From Thermocoleostomius sinensis A174 (GTDB taxonomy: Bacteria; Cyanobacteriota; Cyanobacteriia; Elainellales; Elainellaceae): a stretch of 64,000 bases of DNA. The position numbers were made by a program, and so were the translations under genes. Numbering within the stretch: the stretch's first letter is position 1; the number at the start of each line of letters is the position of its first letter. The DNA lies in the NCBI RefSeq assembly GCF_026802175.1, contig NZ_CP113797.1, positions 969,026 through 1,033,025 on the forward strand. The letters are read 5' to 3'. The notes under the pieces are model-generated. The model did not search any database. It saw nothing but the letters and a program-made list of their open reading frames with translations, and was not told the origin of the DNA. This document shows positions 16,841 through 26,164 of the stretch, one piece after another.

Positions 16841-17489
16841 GGGGTCCAAGGCGATTGAGTGGAAAAAAGCGAAACACGGCTCGACCGATGATATTTTCTC
16901 GAGGCAAAAAGCCCCAAACATGAGAATCGTTACTATTGTTGCGGTTGTCTCCCATGACAAAATACTGCTGGGCTGGCACGCGAACTGCTGGCATGTCATA
17001 AGCCGGAGGCTCTGCTACATATGGCTCGACTAGGGGGTGCCCATTCAAATACACACATCCAGTTTGAATTTGCACGACATCGCCCGGTGTTCCAATAATG
17101 CGCTTAATAAAGGCCTTGTCGGGAGCATAACCAAATTCTTGCAATTGCAGCGGTGGATCGAAAACAACAATGTCACCGGTTTGAGGCGATCGCAGGTAAT
17201 AGCTTACCTTCTCCACCACCAACCGATCGCCAATTTCCAGCGTTGGCACCATCGAATCAGAGGGAATGTAGCGCGGCTCGGCAATAAACAGCCGCAGAAT
17301 TACAGCCAATACCAAGGCGATCGCTAGAATTTGCAGGTTCTCGCGCTGCGGTTTAGACAATCGCGACCACCAACGACCCGGCAACCTTGACTCAGCTTTA
17401 GCCTGATCGGGGGAAGAACCCGAAGGATTAGTCAATGAAGGCAATTCAGTGGATTGCTGGGTGCCTAAATCTGGTTGTTCAGAAGCCAT
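16806..17489 (-). CDS. lepB: Signal peptidase I
   Basis: The protein removes signal peptides from exported proteins at the cytoplasmic and thylakoid membranes. From the ATG at 17489 it has 227 residues; a start 33 codons upstream is possible but adds an atypical segment. One transmembrane helix (LQILAIALVLAVILRLF) precedes the catalytic Ser in SDSMVPTLEIGD. The general-base Lys lies in FIKRIIGTPGD. The box GDNRNNSNDSHVWGFLP is complete. A Pro/Ser-rich cytosolic N-terminus is seen as in other cyanobacterial LepB. It is convergent and overlapping with the ComEA-like gene. Confidence 0.95.
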   Translation of the reverse strand: MASEQPDLGTQQSTELPSLTNPSGSSPDQAKAESRLPGRWWSRLSKPQRENLQILAIALVLAVILRLFIAEPRYIPSDSMVPTLEIGDRLVVEKVSYYLRSPQTGDIVVFDPPLQLQEFGYAPDKAFIKRIIGTPGDVVQIQTGCVYLNGHPLVEPYVAEPPAYDMPAVRVPAQQYFVMGDNRNNSNDSHVWGFLPRENIIGRAVFRFFPLNRLGPLKTEDNALFLR

Positions 17490-17642
17490 AGCTGCGCGAA
17501 ATGTGAACCATGATGAACGGACAAATACTGTTCCCTGCTGATCTTGCCATGAGACGGCGAAATTGGCGATCGACTTAGGGCGCGTCATTAATTGAAATGA
17601 GACCTTTGAGAAGTCAGAGTTATCGCGCCCAGTCTAACAAAC

Positions 17643-17685
17643 CAAGCTAGGGACCCCCTTAACTAGCCATTGGGGTTCTAGCTTG
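17643..17685. repeat. Long inverted repeat between divergent genes
   Basis: CAAGCTAG (17643-17650) faces CTAGCTTG (17678-17685), with inner ACCCC and GGGGT also complementary. The result is a strong imperfect hairpin with no adjoining gene end. It may be an old terminator or a protein site; no U-run follows. Confidence 0.4.
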
Positions 17686-17782
17686 AATTGATGGTAGCCC
17701 CTAGTAGCCTTCCGGAAAGCGTGACAGTGCGTTTGGTCTTTCTAGAATAGTTGTATTCAATTTAGCGTGGAGCAAATGTCCT

Positions 17783-17998
17783 ATGATGACTAATTCAGAC
17801 GCTTGGTATGTGGTGAAGCAACCAGACGGGCACTGTGAGATCGTGCGATTGGATGCAGGTCAAGCGCTTTCCGCGGCTGCCCAATCAGATCAGCCGGAGC
17901 AAACCGAACCAGAACACTGGGGCCCGTTTGATTCTCAAGGACAAGCGATCGCCCGTCGAGTGGGTCTGATTCGCGCGGGCAAATGTCAACCACTTTAG
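17783..17998 (+). CDS. Small conserved cyanobacterial protein
   Basis: The 71-residue protein matches a short cyanobacterial family by pattern: AWYVVKQPDGHCEIVRLD near the N-terminus, HWGPFDSQGQAIARRVGLIR and the end AGKCQPL. Homologues are sometimes labelled as transposase-family by automatic annotation, but nothing here resembles a transposase. The EHWGPFDSQGQAIARRVGL segment suggests a small beta-hairpin plus helix. Function is unknown. Confidence 0.6.
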   Translation: MMTNSDAWYVVKQPDGHCEIVRLDAGQALSAAAQSDQPEQTEPEHWGPFDSQGQAIARRVGLIRAGKCQPL

Positions 17999-18116
17999 GA
18001 GTCTATCAGGTTGGAAAGTGCTGAGAAGCAAACTCTAAGCAATGAACGATGGCTCAATTCTTAGATGATTCCACTCAGCACTCTCTCAATTGACAATTGA
18101 TAAATAAGTAGCGGAA

Positions 18117-19406
18117 CTATTGAGAGGCCTGTCTGCGGTTCTGCTGCCCAGCAATCAACTGATCTAGTTCTTGCAAGGCACGAATGTATTGCAGATCTTC
18201 ATCGGTCCCAATTTCATTGTTCACTCCAAACAGGTTTTGCCGCTGTTCATCTGTGAGTTCGACGGCAATATCCGGTGAAATGCCCTGATGGTTAATATCT
18301 GTACCGTTTGGCGTCAAATACTTCGCCACCGTTACGGCTAAACCCGAACCATCATTCAAACCACGCACAGACTGCACAAGTCCTTTGCCAAAGGTTTGGC
18401 TACCCACCAGTACAGCACGGCCGTTATCTTGCAAAGCACCGGAGAGAATCTCGCTGGCGCTGGCCGAGCCGCCATCGATGAGCACCACTAATGGCTTATC
18501 GGTCAGGGCTGTACCATTGGCAGTTTCCTGCTCAGACACTCCCTGGCGATCGACTGTAGAGACAATTACGCCCTCATTTAACCACATCCGCGCAATGTCA
18601 ATGCTGGCATAGAGCAATCCACCCGGATTAATCCGCAGGTCTAGCACATAGCCATCCACCGCTTGTGACTCTAAATCTTGAATTGCTTCCCGCATTTCAT
18701 CCGCTGCATTGGCGCTGAATTGACTAAGGCGAATGTAACCAACTCTAGTGCCGTCTGCTTCAGTTTGCAGAGAGTACCGCACCGGATGCAGTTCAATCAA
18801 GGCACGCTTCAAGGTATAGTCCAACTCTTGATTGCCACGCCGAATGGTAATATTGACCTCTGTGCCCACCGGACCGCGAATTAGCCCTACTGCCGTATTA
18901 GTATCCATGCCTTCGGTGCTTTGACCGTCGATCTTGATAATGACATCGCGAGCTAAAATGCCAGCTTCAAAGGCAGGAGTATCTTCAATTGGAGACACCA
19001 CCACGAGTTCCTTAGTCTCTTCATCTTGGGCCAATTGAATGCCTACCCCCGTCAACTCGCCCGATGTATCAATCTGCATGTTGCGGAACTCTTGTGGGTC
19101 CATGAAGCGGGTGTAGGGATCGTCCAAGCGTTCCAGCATCTCGCGAATCGCATCATAGGCCTGTTCGCGGCTACTATAAGCCCGTCCAAGATATTCCTGC
19201 CGTACGGCCCTCCAATCCACTTGATTAAACGAGCCATCAACGTAGTTGCGATCGATTAACTGCCAAACCTCGTCGATTAATTCTTTGGGACTCTCTTGAA
19301 AAAAGGCTTGTCCTTGAGAAGAATGCAAGCCTACACCAGTCACAGCAACCGCAGTAACAGCGACCGCAGTTGCGCCTAAAACGAGTCCACGCTTTGTCAT
19401 ACTCAT
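18117..19406 (-). CDS. Carboxyl-terminal processing protease (peptidase S41)
   Basis: The 429-residue protein starts with a signal-like hydrophobic stretch (GLVLGATAVAVTAVAVTGVG), then helical ESPKELIDEVWQLIDRNYVD, a PDZ domain (about 105-190) with GELTGVGIQL and GPVGTEVNITIRR, and the S41 protease domain. The catalytic Ser is in DGGSASASEILSGALQDNGR and the Lys in SQTFGKGLVQSV. In cyanobacteria CtpA cleaves the C-terminal extension of the D1 precursor in photosystem II; paralogues CtpB and CtpC have other roles. The sequence favours a CtpA/CtpB-type enzyme, but the paralogue cannot be fixed by reading alone. It acts outside the cytoplasm. Confidence 0.92.
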   Translation of the reverse strand: MSMTKRGLVLGATAVAVTAVAVTGVGLHSSQGQAFFQESPKELIDEVWQLIDRNYVDGSFNQVDWRAVRQEYLGRAYSSREQAYDAIREMLERLDDPYTRFMDPQEFRNMQIDTSGELTGVGIQLAQDEETKELVVVSPIEDTPAFEAGILARDVIIKIDGQSTEGMDTNTAVGLIRGPVGTEVNITIRRGNQELDYTLKRALIELHPVRYSLQTEADGTRVGYIRLSQFSANAADEMREAIQDLESQAVDGYVLDLRINPGGLLYASIDIARMWLNEGVIVSTVDRQGVSEQETANGTALTDKPLVVLIDGGSASASEILSGALQDNGRAVLVGSQTFGKGLVQSVRGLNDGSGLAVTVAKYLTPNGTDINHQGISPDIAVELTDEQRQNLFGVNNEIGTDEDLQYIRALQELDQLIAGQQNRRQASQ

Positions 19407-19548
19407 AGTTCGCTTGAATCAGAGTGGAGGAAATAAATTACAAGGCAGGTACGCCCAATCTAACACAGGCTACAGGAAACAACCGTTAAATTCGACGTAA
19501 CAAACAGCCGAGAGAGCATCAGAACCCTTGAACGAATCCTTGCCATGC

Positions 19549-20775
19549 CTAAGGATCAACCCAACGTCCATCTGCCTTAATTAAATTGATCAACTCCTCA
19601 ACTCCCCTATCTTCGGGAACCTTTTTGATTTCTTCGCGCCCCCGATACAGCGCGATGTAGCCCGCTTGCTTGCCCACATAGCCATAGTCGGCGTCGGCCA
19701 TCTCGCCTGGGCCATTCACAATACACCCCATAACCGCAATATTCAACCCCGTAAGGTGGTTTGTGGCGGCCCGAACCTGATGTAAAACTTCTTCCAAGTT
19801 AAACAGCGTTCGACCGCAAGATGGACAAGCCACATATTCCACCATTGTGCGTCGAAGTCCTAGAGCTTGCAAGATGCTATAGCAAACTGGGATTTCTTTT
19901 TCAGGGGCTTCGGTCAGTGAAACGCGAATCGTATCACCGATGCCTTCTGCCAGTAATGTGCCAATCCCGGCTGTAGATTTGATGCGGCCATATTCTCCAT
20001 CTCCTGCTTCTGTTACTCCTAGATGCAGCGGATAATTCATACCCAGTTCATCCATGCGCTGCACCATCAGGCGGTTGGCAGAGATCATCACAGGTACATT
20101 GGACGCTTTCAAGGAAATTTCTAAGTTATAAAAATTCAGCGATTCGCAGATACGAATAAATTCCAGCGCCGACTCTACCATGCCTTCAGGCGTGTCTCCG
20201 TAGGTAAACAGCATCCGTTCAGCCAGCGAACCGTGGTTAACGCCAATACGCATCGATTTATTTTGATCTCGCAGAGACACGACCAACGGTTCTAGAGTTT
20301 CGCGAATGCGATCGCCAATTTCATCAAATTCCGCCTGGGTATATTCCGTGCGATCGAGCTTGGGCTTCTCAAACACATAGAGACCCGGATTAATTCGCAC
20401 ATTATCAACATGTTTGGCTGCTTCTAGCGCAATTTTCAGACCATTATGGTGAACATCTGCCACCAGGGGAACAGGCTGATATGTAGTGAATACACGGTGG
20501 CGAATTTCTTCCATGGCCTTAGCATGGGCCATGCTGGGCACTGTCACCCGCACAATTTCACAGCCAATCTCATGCAATCGCCGAATCGCTGCCACTGACG
20601 CATCAATATCCAGCGTATCTTCATTGATCATTGACTGGACCGCTACCGGATGACCACCGCCGATCGTAATGCTGCCGACAGGAACGGGGCGCGTTTGGCG
20701 ACGTTGAATTTTGCCGTCGGTAGCGAGGCAAATAGAGGAAACTTTCGTTGTAACAGGAGTCGGAAGAGTCTGCAT
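19549..20775 (-). CDS. ispG: 4-hydroxy-3-methylbut-2-enyl diphosphate synthase (IspG)
   Basis: This enzyme converts MEcPP to HMBPP in the MEP isoprenoid pathway that feeds carotenoids, phytol and quinones. The 408-residue length is normal for the short bacterial form. The N-terminal TIM barrel shows [14 protein letters not shown] and [13 protein letters not shown]. The [4Fe-4S] cluster residues are in [10 protein letters not shown] and [16 protein letters not shown], with the conserved Glu. In cyanobacteria the electron donor is ferredoxin. The gene stands alone and is divergent from ruvB across 427 bp. Confidence 0.97.
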   Translation of the reverse strand: MQTLPTPVTTKVSSICLATDGKIQRRQTRPVPVGSITIGGGHPVAVQSMINEDTLDIDASVAAIRRLHEIGCEIVRVTVPSMAHAKAMEEIRHRVFTTYQPVPLVADVHHNGLKIALEAAKHVDNVRINPGLYVFEKPKLDRTEYTQAEFDEIGDRIRETLEPLVVSLRDQNKSMRIGVNHGSLAERMLFTYGDTPEGMVESALEFIRICESLNFYNLEISLKASNVPVMISANRLMVQRMDELGMNYPLHLGVTEAGDGEYGRIKSTAGIGTLLAEGIGDTIRVSLTEAPEKEIPVCYSILQALGLRRTMVEYVACPSCGRTLFNLEEVLHQVRAATNHLTGLNIAVMGCIVNGPGEMADADYGYVGKQAGYIALYRGREEIKKVPEDRGVEELINLIKADGRWVDP

Positions 20776-21202
20776 ACCCTATCAAATGAGTGGTGCGATA
20801 TAAAACACGAAACCGGAAACCAAGGGAATCAAGTCGCTACGATTGAGCGGTTGAGTCTTAAATACAAGAGCGAAAACAGGATTGATGAAACGAACAAATA
20901 ACTGAGGTAATTGCCACAGTTTTCAGCGTCCATCGCTGCCTTTCTACGACCATCATGGCAAAAATTAGCCATTTTATTAAATCTTTTATCCAGGTACCCT
21001 GCTTATGTTCCAGAGTGCCACAGAAGCGGGATCATGGAACGAGAACCTAGAACACAAACTTTGTTGAGAATTAAGAAGAACTTTCCTGGGCAACTTTTCC
21101 TGTCAATTCCTCAGCTTCCTGCTCCCAACCCTTGGTGCTCAATTCCCCTTGCCCCCCAAATTTTGTTTTTGCAAAATTCGGATACGCCTGTACCATAATG
21201 TC
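20776..21202. other. Divergent spacer between ispG and ruvB
   Basis: No supported gene. The open frames here have no conserved character. The right part just upstream of ruvB is rich in CCC/TTC text like cyanobacterial intergenic repeats. Promoters for both genes must lie here, but no clear boxes or riboswitch were recognised. Confidence 0.35.
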
Positions 21203-22324
21203 ATGGCAATCATATCCTCGAAACAACCGCCAGAACCAAACCCACCGAAGCAAGCGGCTGCCCTGTCTAAACAGGGGCGGAAAGCCCGTCGTGGAACAGA
21301 ACCCGGCTTGCTCGAATCGGCTGCCACGTTAGAGGAAACTAACAAACAAGAAGAGACGCTACGACCGCAGCGATTAGCAGAATATATTGGGCAAAAAGCC
21401 CTCAAAGAAGTCCTAGATATTGCTATTCAAGCTGCCAAGTTTCGCAATGAGACGCTGGATCATCTACTACTTTATGGCCCACCAGGGCTAGGCAAAACGA
21501 CGATGGCACTCGTTCTGGCTACAGAAATGGGGGTGAATTGCAAAATCACAACTGCTCCAGCCCTAGAGCGTCCGAGAGACATCTTGGGCTTGCTAATCAG
21601 CTTACAGCCAGGCGATCTGTTGTTCATTGATGAAATTCACCGCTTGCCTCGCGTTACCGAAGAAATTTTGTATCCAGCAATGGAAGATTATCGGCTGGAT
21701 ATTCCCACTGGAAAAGGACAAGCTGCCCGTACATGCAGCATTCCGTTGCAGCGATTTACGCTAGTGGGGGCAACGACTCGCGTGGGGGCATTAACTTCGC
21801 CGTTGCGCGATCGCTTTGGCATTATTCAACGCTTACGGTTTTACGAACTCGATGAACTGACGCAGATTGTCTTGCGCACCGCTGCTATTTTGACCACTGA
21901 CATTACCGAAGCAGGAGCCGCTGAAATTGCCCGTCGTGCTCGAGGAACACCGCGCATTGCGAACCGCTTGTTGCGACGAGTGCGAGATTACGTAGCAGTC
22001 AAAGCTGGCGGAGTCACCATCACCGAGTCGATCGCGGCCGAAGCCCTGGAACTGTTCAGTGTTGATCCTTGCGGGTTAGACTGGACCGATCGTCGCCTAT
22101 TGGGAGTAATGATTGAAAATTTTGGTGGTCGTCCGGTGGGGCTGGAAACCTTAGCCGCCGCCACTGGAGAAGACGCCCAAACCATTGAAGAAGTGTATGA
22201 ACCCTATTTGCTGCAAATTGGCTATCTCCAGCGAACTCCCCGTGGACGAATTCCCACCCCCGCCGCATGGAAGCACTTGGGCTATGGCGATCCCCCTGAC
22301 AGCCAGTTATCGTTGTTACGATAG
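21203..22324 (+). CDS. ruvB: Holliday junction branch migration ATPase RuvB
   Basis: RuvB hexamers drive branch migration of Holliday junctions with RuvA. From ATG 21203 the protein has 373 residues; the 18 upstream codons of the open frame are not family-like. The N-terminal extension ([11 protein letters not shown]...) is as in cyanobacterial RuvB. Motifs: [13 protein letters not shown], Walker [16 protein letters not shown], Walker [13 protein letters not shown], sensor [16 protein letters not shown] and the arginine finger, then the winged helix with [20 protein letters not shown] and a terminal [13 protein letters not shown]. All motifs are intact. Confidence 0.97.
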   Translation: MAIISSKQPPEPNPPKQAAALSKQGRKARRGTEPGLLESAATLEETNKQEETLRPQRLAEYIGQKALKEVLDIAIQAAKFRNETLDHLLLYGPPGLGKTTMALVLATEMGVNCKITTAPALERPRDILGLLISLQPGDLLFIDEIHRLPRVTEEILYPAMEDYRLDIPTGKGQAARTCSIPLQRFTLVGATTRVGALTSPLRDRFGIIQRLRFYELDELTQIVLRTAAILTTDITEAGAAEIARRARGTPRIANRLLRRVRDYVAVKAGGVTITESIAAEALELFSVDPCGLDWTDRRLLGVMIENFGGRPVGLETLAAATGEDAQTIEEVYEPYLLQIGYLQRTPRGRIPTPAAWKHLGYGDPPDSQLSLLR

Positions 22325-22337
22325 TGACTGATAGATG

Positions 22338-22370
22338 GAATAGGGACTGAATAGGGACTGAATAGGGACT
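22338..22370. repeat. Three tandem copies of an 11-bp unit
   Basis: GAATAGGGACT occurs three times in a row directly after the ruvB stop, and the text TAGGGACTG recurs at about 22388. It is a minor tandem array in a 277-bp spacer that holds no gene. Confidence 0.7.
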
Positions 22371-22601
22371 GAGCAAGCTAACCCTACTAGGGACTGTGTT
22401 CTAACAGCACCTTTGAGTCACTACAGCAAGTCCTAGCGAATGATGCGGGTTAGCACTAGATAGGCAGCAATGAAGGTGGCAGAAAATTCTGAATCTGCTC
22501 AGCCAGCACACCAAGCAACCTCGCTTAGCATGAGGCCATGTATGTAACGACAAGATTATAACAAGGTTGTATTGTGGCAGAAACCCTGTCATGATCACAG
22601 T

Positions 22602-23444
22602 ATGCTGAAATTTTTATTTGTCCTGCTTCTGTCCATTGCCTTCTGGTTTACAGCTACTCCTATCCGTTCGATCGGGCTAGCGCAGCCCCTGATGGGCCAA
22701 ATTCCTGCCTCTGATGCTTCACCCTTCAGTGAACAGCAAATTCAGGATATTGAAGCATGGCGACTTGCGGCCTTTTCTGCCACCAACCAAGGTGATTTTG
22801 CAACGGCCGAAGCCTATTGGACAAAGCTGTTAGAGTTGCTGCCCGGCGAACCCGCCCTCTGGAGTAATCGCGGTAATGCCAGAGTGAGCCAGAACAAGCT
22901 TGCCGAAGCCATCGCCGACTATAATCGTGCGATCGAACTAGCTCCCACGGCCCCCGATCCCTACCTCAATCGCGGCACGGCCTTGGAAGGGTTAGGAGAG
23001 TGGGATAAAGCCATTGCCGATTACAATCGCGTTCTGGAGTTAGATCCCACCGATGCAGCCGCTTACAACAATCGCGGCAACGCCAAGGCTGGTCTGGGAG
23101 ATTGGGAGCAGGCGATCGCCGATTATCAACAAGCTGCCAAGCTAGCACCGGATTTCGCCTTTGCCCGGGCTAACTATGCCCTAGCTTTATATCAAGCGGG
23201 GCAAGCTGACTCAGCCATCCGAGAAATGCGTAACCTTGTGCGCAAGTATCCACAATTTGCCGATATGCGGGCTGCCTTAACGGCTGCGTTGTGGGCAGCA
23301 GGAAATCGTGGTGAAGCGGAAAGCAACTGGGTTGCCGTGATGGGGTTAGATAACCGCTATAAAGATATCAATTGGGTCAGCCACATTCGCCGCTGGCCGC
23401 CAGCTATGAGCAGCGCCCTCGAAAAGTTTCTGAAGCTGAACTAA
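22602..23444 (+). CDS. Exported TPR-repeat protein
   Basis: Starting at ATG 22602 the product has 280 residues. Residues 1-30 form a signal peptide (LKFLFVLLLSIAFWFTATP). Four or five tetratricopeptide repeats follow from about residue 50, with typical WSNRGNARVSQNKLAEAIAD, PYLNRGTALEGLGEWDKAIA and AYNNRGNAKAGLGDWEQAIA cores. Such repeats form a superhelix for protein binding; location is periplasm or thylakoid lumen. Similar cyanobacterial proteins serve in photosystem or pilus assembly, but no specific role can be read here. It is transcribed away from ruvB on the same strand. Confidence 0.85.
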   Translation: MLKFLFVLLLSIAFWFTATPIRSIGLAQPLMGQIPASDASPFSEQQIQDIEAWRLAAFSATNQGDFATAEAYWTKLLELLPGEPALWSNRGNARVSQNKLAEAIADYNRAIELAPTAPDPYLNRGTALEGLGEWDKAIADYNRVLELDPTDAAAYNNRGNAKAGLGDWEQAIADYQQAAKLAPDFAFARANYALALYQAGQADSAIREMRNLVRKYPQFADMRAALTAALWAAGNRGEAESNWVAVMGLDNRYKDINWVSHIRRWPPAMSSALEKFLKLN

Positions 23445-23568
23445 GCCAAGAGTGTCCTACTAGGGGTTGGCAAATCTTTATGAGATCTTGTCTTTTTTTA
23501 GATCAGTGTTAAGATTTTGCAAATAGCGGGCATCTACCAAGTCATGCGGGAATAGTATAAGGTAATAC

Positions 23569-23832
23569 ATGCTGGGAGCTTGGGGAATGCAGACAGGGTT
23601 GTTGTTGCAGATTTATGGTTTCAATGTCTTGATTGTTGCTTCAATTCTTTGCTTGGCATTTTTCTCCGATCGCTCTACACCCAAGCATCATGTTATTTCT
23701 TGGCTCGTTGTTGCGCTGGCCTCGATCTTTTGGTTTATTGCACTTCCACTTTCCTTCCTTGAGATTATGCGCAAAGTTTGGAAGCAACAGCGGGCCCTTT
23801 CCAAGCGGAATCCCAGCCGCAATTTAGGTTAG
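23569..23832 (+). CDS. Small membrane protein
   Basis: The 87-residue product has two transmembrane helices, about 5-30 (GLLLQIYGFNVLIVASILCL) and 42-65 (ISWLVVALASIFWFIALPLS), and a basic C-terminus (KVWKQQRALSKRNPSRNLG). This hairpin with a positive tail predicts cytosolic ends. No family is recognised. It is separated from the TPR gene by 124 bp and is convergent with the EamA-type gene. Confidence 0.55.
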   Translation: MLGAWGMQTGLLLQIYGFNVLIVASILCLAFFSDRSTPKHHVISWLVVALASIFWFIALPLSFLEIMRKVWKQQRALSKRNPSRNLG

Positions 23833-23930
23833 TATTGGCTCTTGCAGTTTTTCTTGACTCTCGTTAGAAAGAGCCGTTCTACTAGGCTCCTCTAGGCTCA
23901 ATTCATACAAGTGAGCCAATTAAACCGTCA

Positions 23931-25856
23931 TTATCGCCCCACGGATCGGACGGGTTTGTGTTGGTTCAAAATTCGCTCTAAGCTGAGGGCTGCAATTCCC
24001 ATAGTGAGAATCAAAATTCCGATGATTTGTCCCAAGCTCAGAAAGTTTTGGGCATTGGGAAGAATCAAGAAAGCTAACAGAGCCGTGAGCGCAGGCACAC
24101 TAGCAGTAATCAGTGTGGCACGGGCGGCTCCTAGAATGCGAGAGCCAACGTCATTGAGAATATAGCTGACGATCGTTAGTCCGCCTAAGATCAGCCCACT
24201 GATAATCAGTCCTGACCAATTGCTCGGCGCTGCACTGGAGCCAAACCCAATCAAAAATAGGCTGCTGAACACAAAAATTGTGGCATTTTGAATCAAACTA
24301 ATTGGGAGCGGATTCAGCTTGCGACGATTAATCAACATCATTGACACTAGGTATAGCCCAAATGTGACACCAGAGATGACCGCCGCCAACATGCCCTGAT
24401 CAGATAACAGCGATCGGGCTGCAAACACAGTGAAAGCAATTCCTAACGCGATGGCAAACACAGCCAACATGCGCAATCGTGAGGGGCGCTCTCCAAACAA
24501 TAGCCACATCAGCGGTAATGTCACTAGGGGATATAGCGACGAAATCGCAACCCCAACCGCCGGGCCCAGTTCGCCGATTGCTACATACAAAAATACTTGC
24601 GACAGCATTAGAAAAATGCCGCTGCCGATAAGACTCCACAGCAATCGTCGCTCTCTGGATACAAAGAACGAGCGAAAGTCTCGCCAAACGGGGCGGTAGA
24701 GCAATCCCGATAGCCAAGCCATCAGCGGCACAATTGCCACCATGCGCACCCACAGCACCAATAGCGCACTACTGAAAGTGCTGAGTTGAATAAAACCACC
24801 TACTTGCAACGCTTCGCTGCCAAATAATCGCCCTGATGTGCCAATGATTTGCACAATCACATGATGCAGGGCCAAGGTTGCTGTAGAAAATAAAATCAGC
24901 AGAAAACCGGCTTGAAAGGGCGATCGTCGCGCCGGAGTCGATCGAGTTGGAGTGGTAGGAGGAGTAGGGACCACCGCCGCTAGTTCAGGAGCTTCTGCTG
25001 GTGTCGGGCTATCTGAGGCGGCTTGCTCAGAGGACTGACTAGAAGGTTGACTGGAAGGCTGATCCATAGGCGCAGGCAGAAATGGTTCTGCAACAGGCGC
25101 AACGGAAGTGGAGGGAGGAGTCAGTGCTGGCGGTTTAGGCAGAGGTGGAACGATCACATCGGACGGAACAATTTTTGGAGCAGGGGGAGAGCCAAGAGCC
25201 GATCGCGCCGTAGAGTCTGGAGTGGAACGCTCGCTGCGATTTTTCAAGGTTTCTGCCTGAAGTTGTTGGCTGATGCGGCTGACCAACACATCGAGAATCG
25301 CCTCCCCTTGTTGTCCCAAATCGTGCATCCGGCTAATTTGTTGAGACAAAGCGCTCTGATAACTGTTTAAGTCGTGGCGCAGCGAAGCCAAGGCATGGTT
25401 GATGGTTTCATCGATCGAGGCTAGCACCCGATAGGTGTTTTCTGGATCGATTGGAGCACCCCCTTGAGCAGACCCGGCAATTTGCGGCATATCGTCCGAT
25501 CGCGGCATCGGCTGAGTACTGAGGGTTTGGCTTAAGCGCTGCATTAAGGCAGTGTGCAAATGATTAGCTAACGCCAACGCTAATTGCTTCGCCCAAGCTT
25601 GTTGCTGGGCCAACTGCTGCCGCGACAGCGTGACTTCATGCTGCGACTGGAGCGTTTGTTGCTGAGTTTGCAGTTTCTCAATGTCATTCATTAAGCGCGA
25701 TTTTTCAGCCTGAAGCCGCCGAATATCTTGATGTAGCTGAGCGACTACATCTTGCTGCAATGTCTTCAGGTCATAGGTCATTGTCCGCAGCAGTTCTTGC
25801 GGCGTGTTGAAGTCTTCAGACTCCATGTTGTCGGGTAGATTGTCCAGTTGCCCCAT
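23931..25856 (-). CDS. EamA/DMT-type transporter with long N-terminal coiled coil
   Basis: From the Met at 25856 the protein has 641 residues; MGQLDNLPDN is the start typical of cyanobacterial relatives. Residues about 20-100 form a coiled coil rich in Gln (LHQDIRRLQAEKSRLMNDIE), followed by a Pro/Ser/Thr-rich linker. About ten transmembrane helices lie in the last 320 residues, containing two EamA repeats, e.g. GPAVGVAISSLYPLVTLPLM and RATLITASVPALTALLAFLI. DMT transporters export metabolites or drugs, but the substrate here is unknown. The coiled coil is unusual for transporters and suggests attachment to another protein. Confidence 0.8.
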   Translation of the reverse strand: MGQLDNLPDNMESEDFNTPQELLRTMTYDLKTLQQDVVAQLHQDIRRLQAEKSRLMNDIEKLQTQQQTLQSQHEVTLSRQQLAQQQAWAKQLALALANHLHTALMQRLSQTLSTQPMPRSDDMPQIAGSAQGGAPIDPENTYRVLASIDETINHALASLRHDLNSYQSALSQQISRMHDLGQQGEAILDVLVSRISQQLQAETLKNRSERSTPDSTARSALGSPPAPKIVPSDVIVPPLPKPPALTPPSTSVAPVAEPFLPAPMDQPSSQPSSQSSEQAASDSPTPAEAPELAAVVPTPPTTPTRSTPARRSPFQAGFLLILFSTATLALHHVIVQIIGTSGRLFGSEALQVGGFIQLSTFSSALLVLWVRMVAIVPLMAWLSGLLYRPVWRDFRSFFVSRERRLLWSLIGSGIFLMLSQVFLYVAIGELGPAVGVAISSLYPLVTLPLMWLLFGERPSRLRMLAVFAIALGIAFTVFAARSLLSDQGMLAAVISGVTFGLYLVSMMLINRRKLNPLPISLIQNATIFVFSSLFLIGFGSSAAPSNWSGLIISGLILGGLTIVSYILNDVGSRILGAARATLITASVPALTALLAFLILPNAQNFLSLGQIIGILILTMGIAALSLERILNQHKPVRSVGR

Positions 25857-26164
25857 CCGTATGCAACCTCGAGTGTATGAGTCGTATGCGCCAGCTAAGC
25901 TAGTCAATAATGGCCCTTGGCATGTGCCGAGAAAGCGCTTTCATTTTATACCTTGATATTTGAAATGTGCGTTACGAAACGCCGTAGTTTTTTCCCCGAT
26001 CGCAACGCAAACGGACACCATTCGTCATTCTTTAAATAACAAGCGCTTTTTGGCGTGCTCCGCTGTCTTCTTCAAAGTTTACAGAATTACAGAATTGTAG
26101 AGGGTTTCTCTCTAGAAGCAGCGGCTGCATGGTAGTGTTCAAGCGATGAGCGTGAATGTATGTA
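25857..26164. other. Divergent promoter region
   Basis: A 308-bp spacer between the EamA-type gene and the kinase gene. It is AT-rich in the middle. No gene, RNA or clear operator was seen. Confidence 0.3.
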
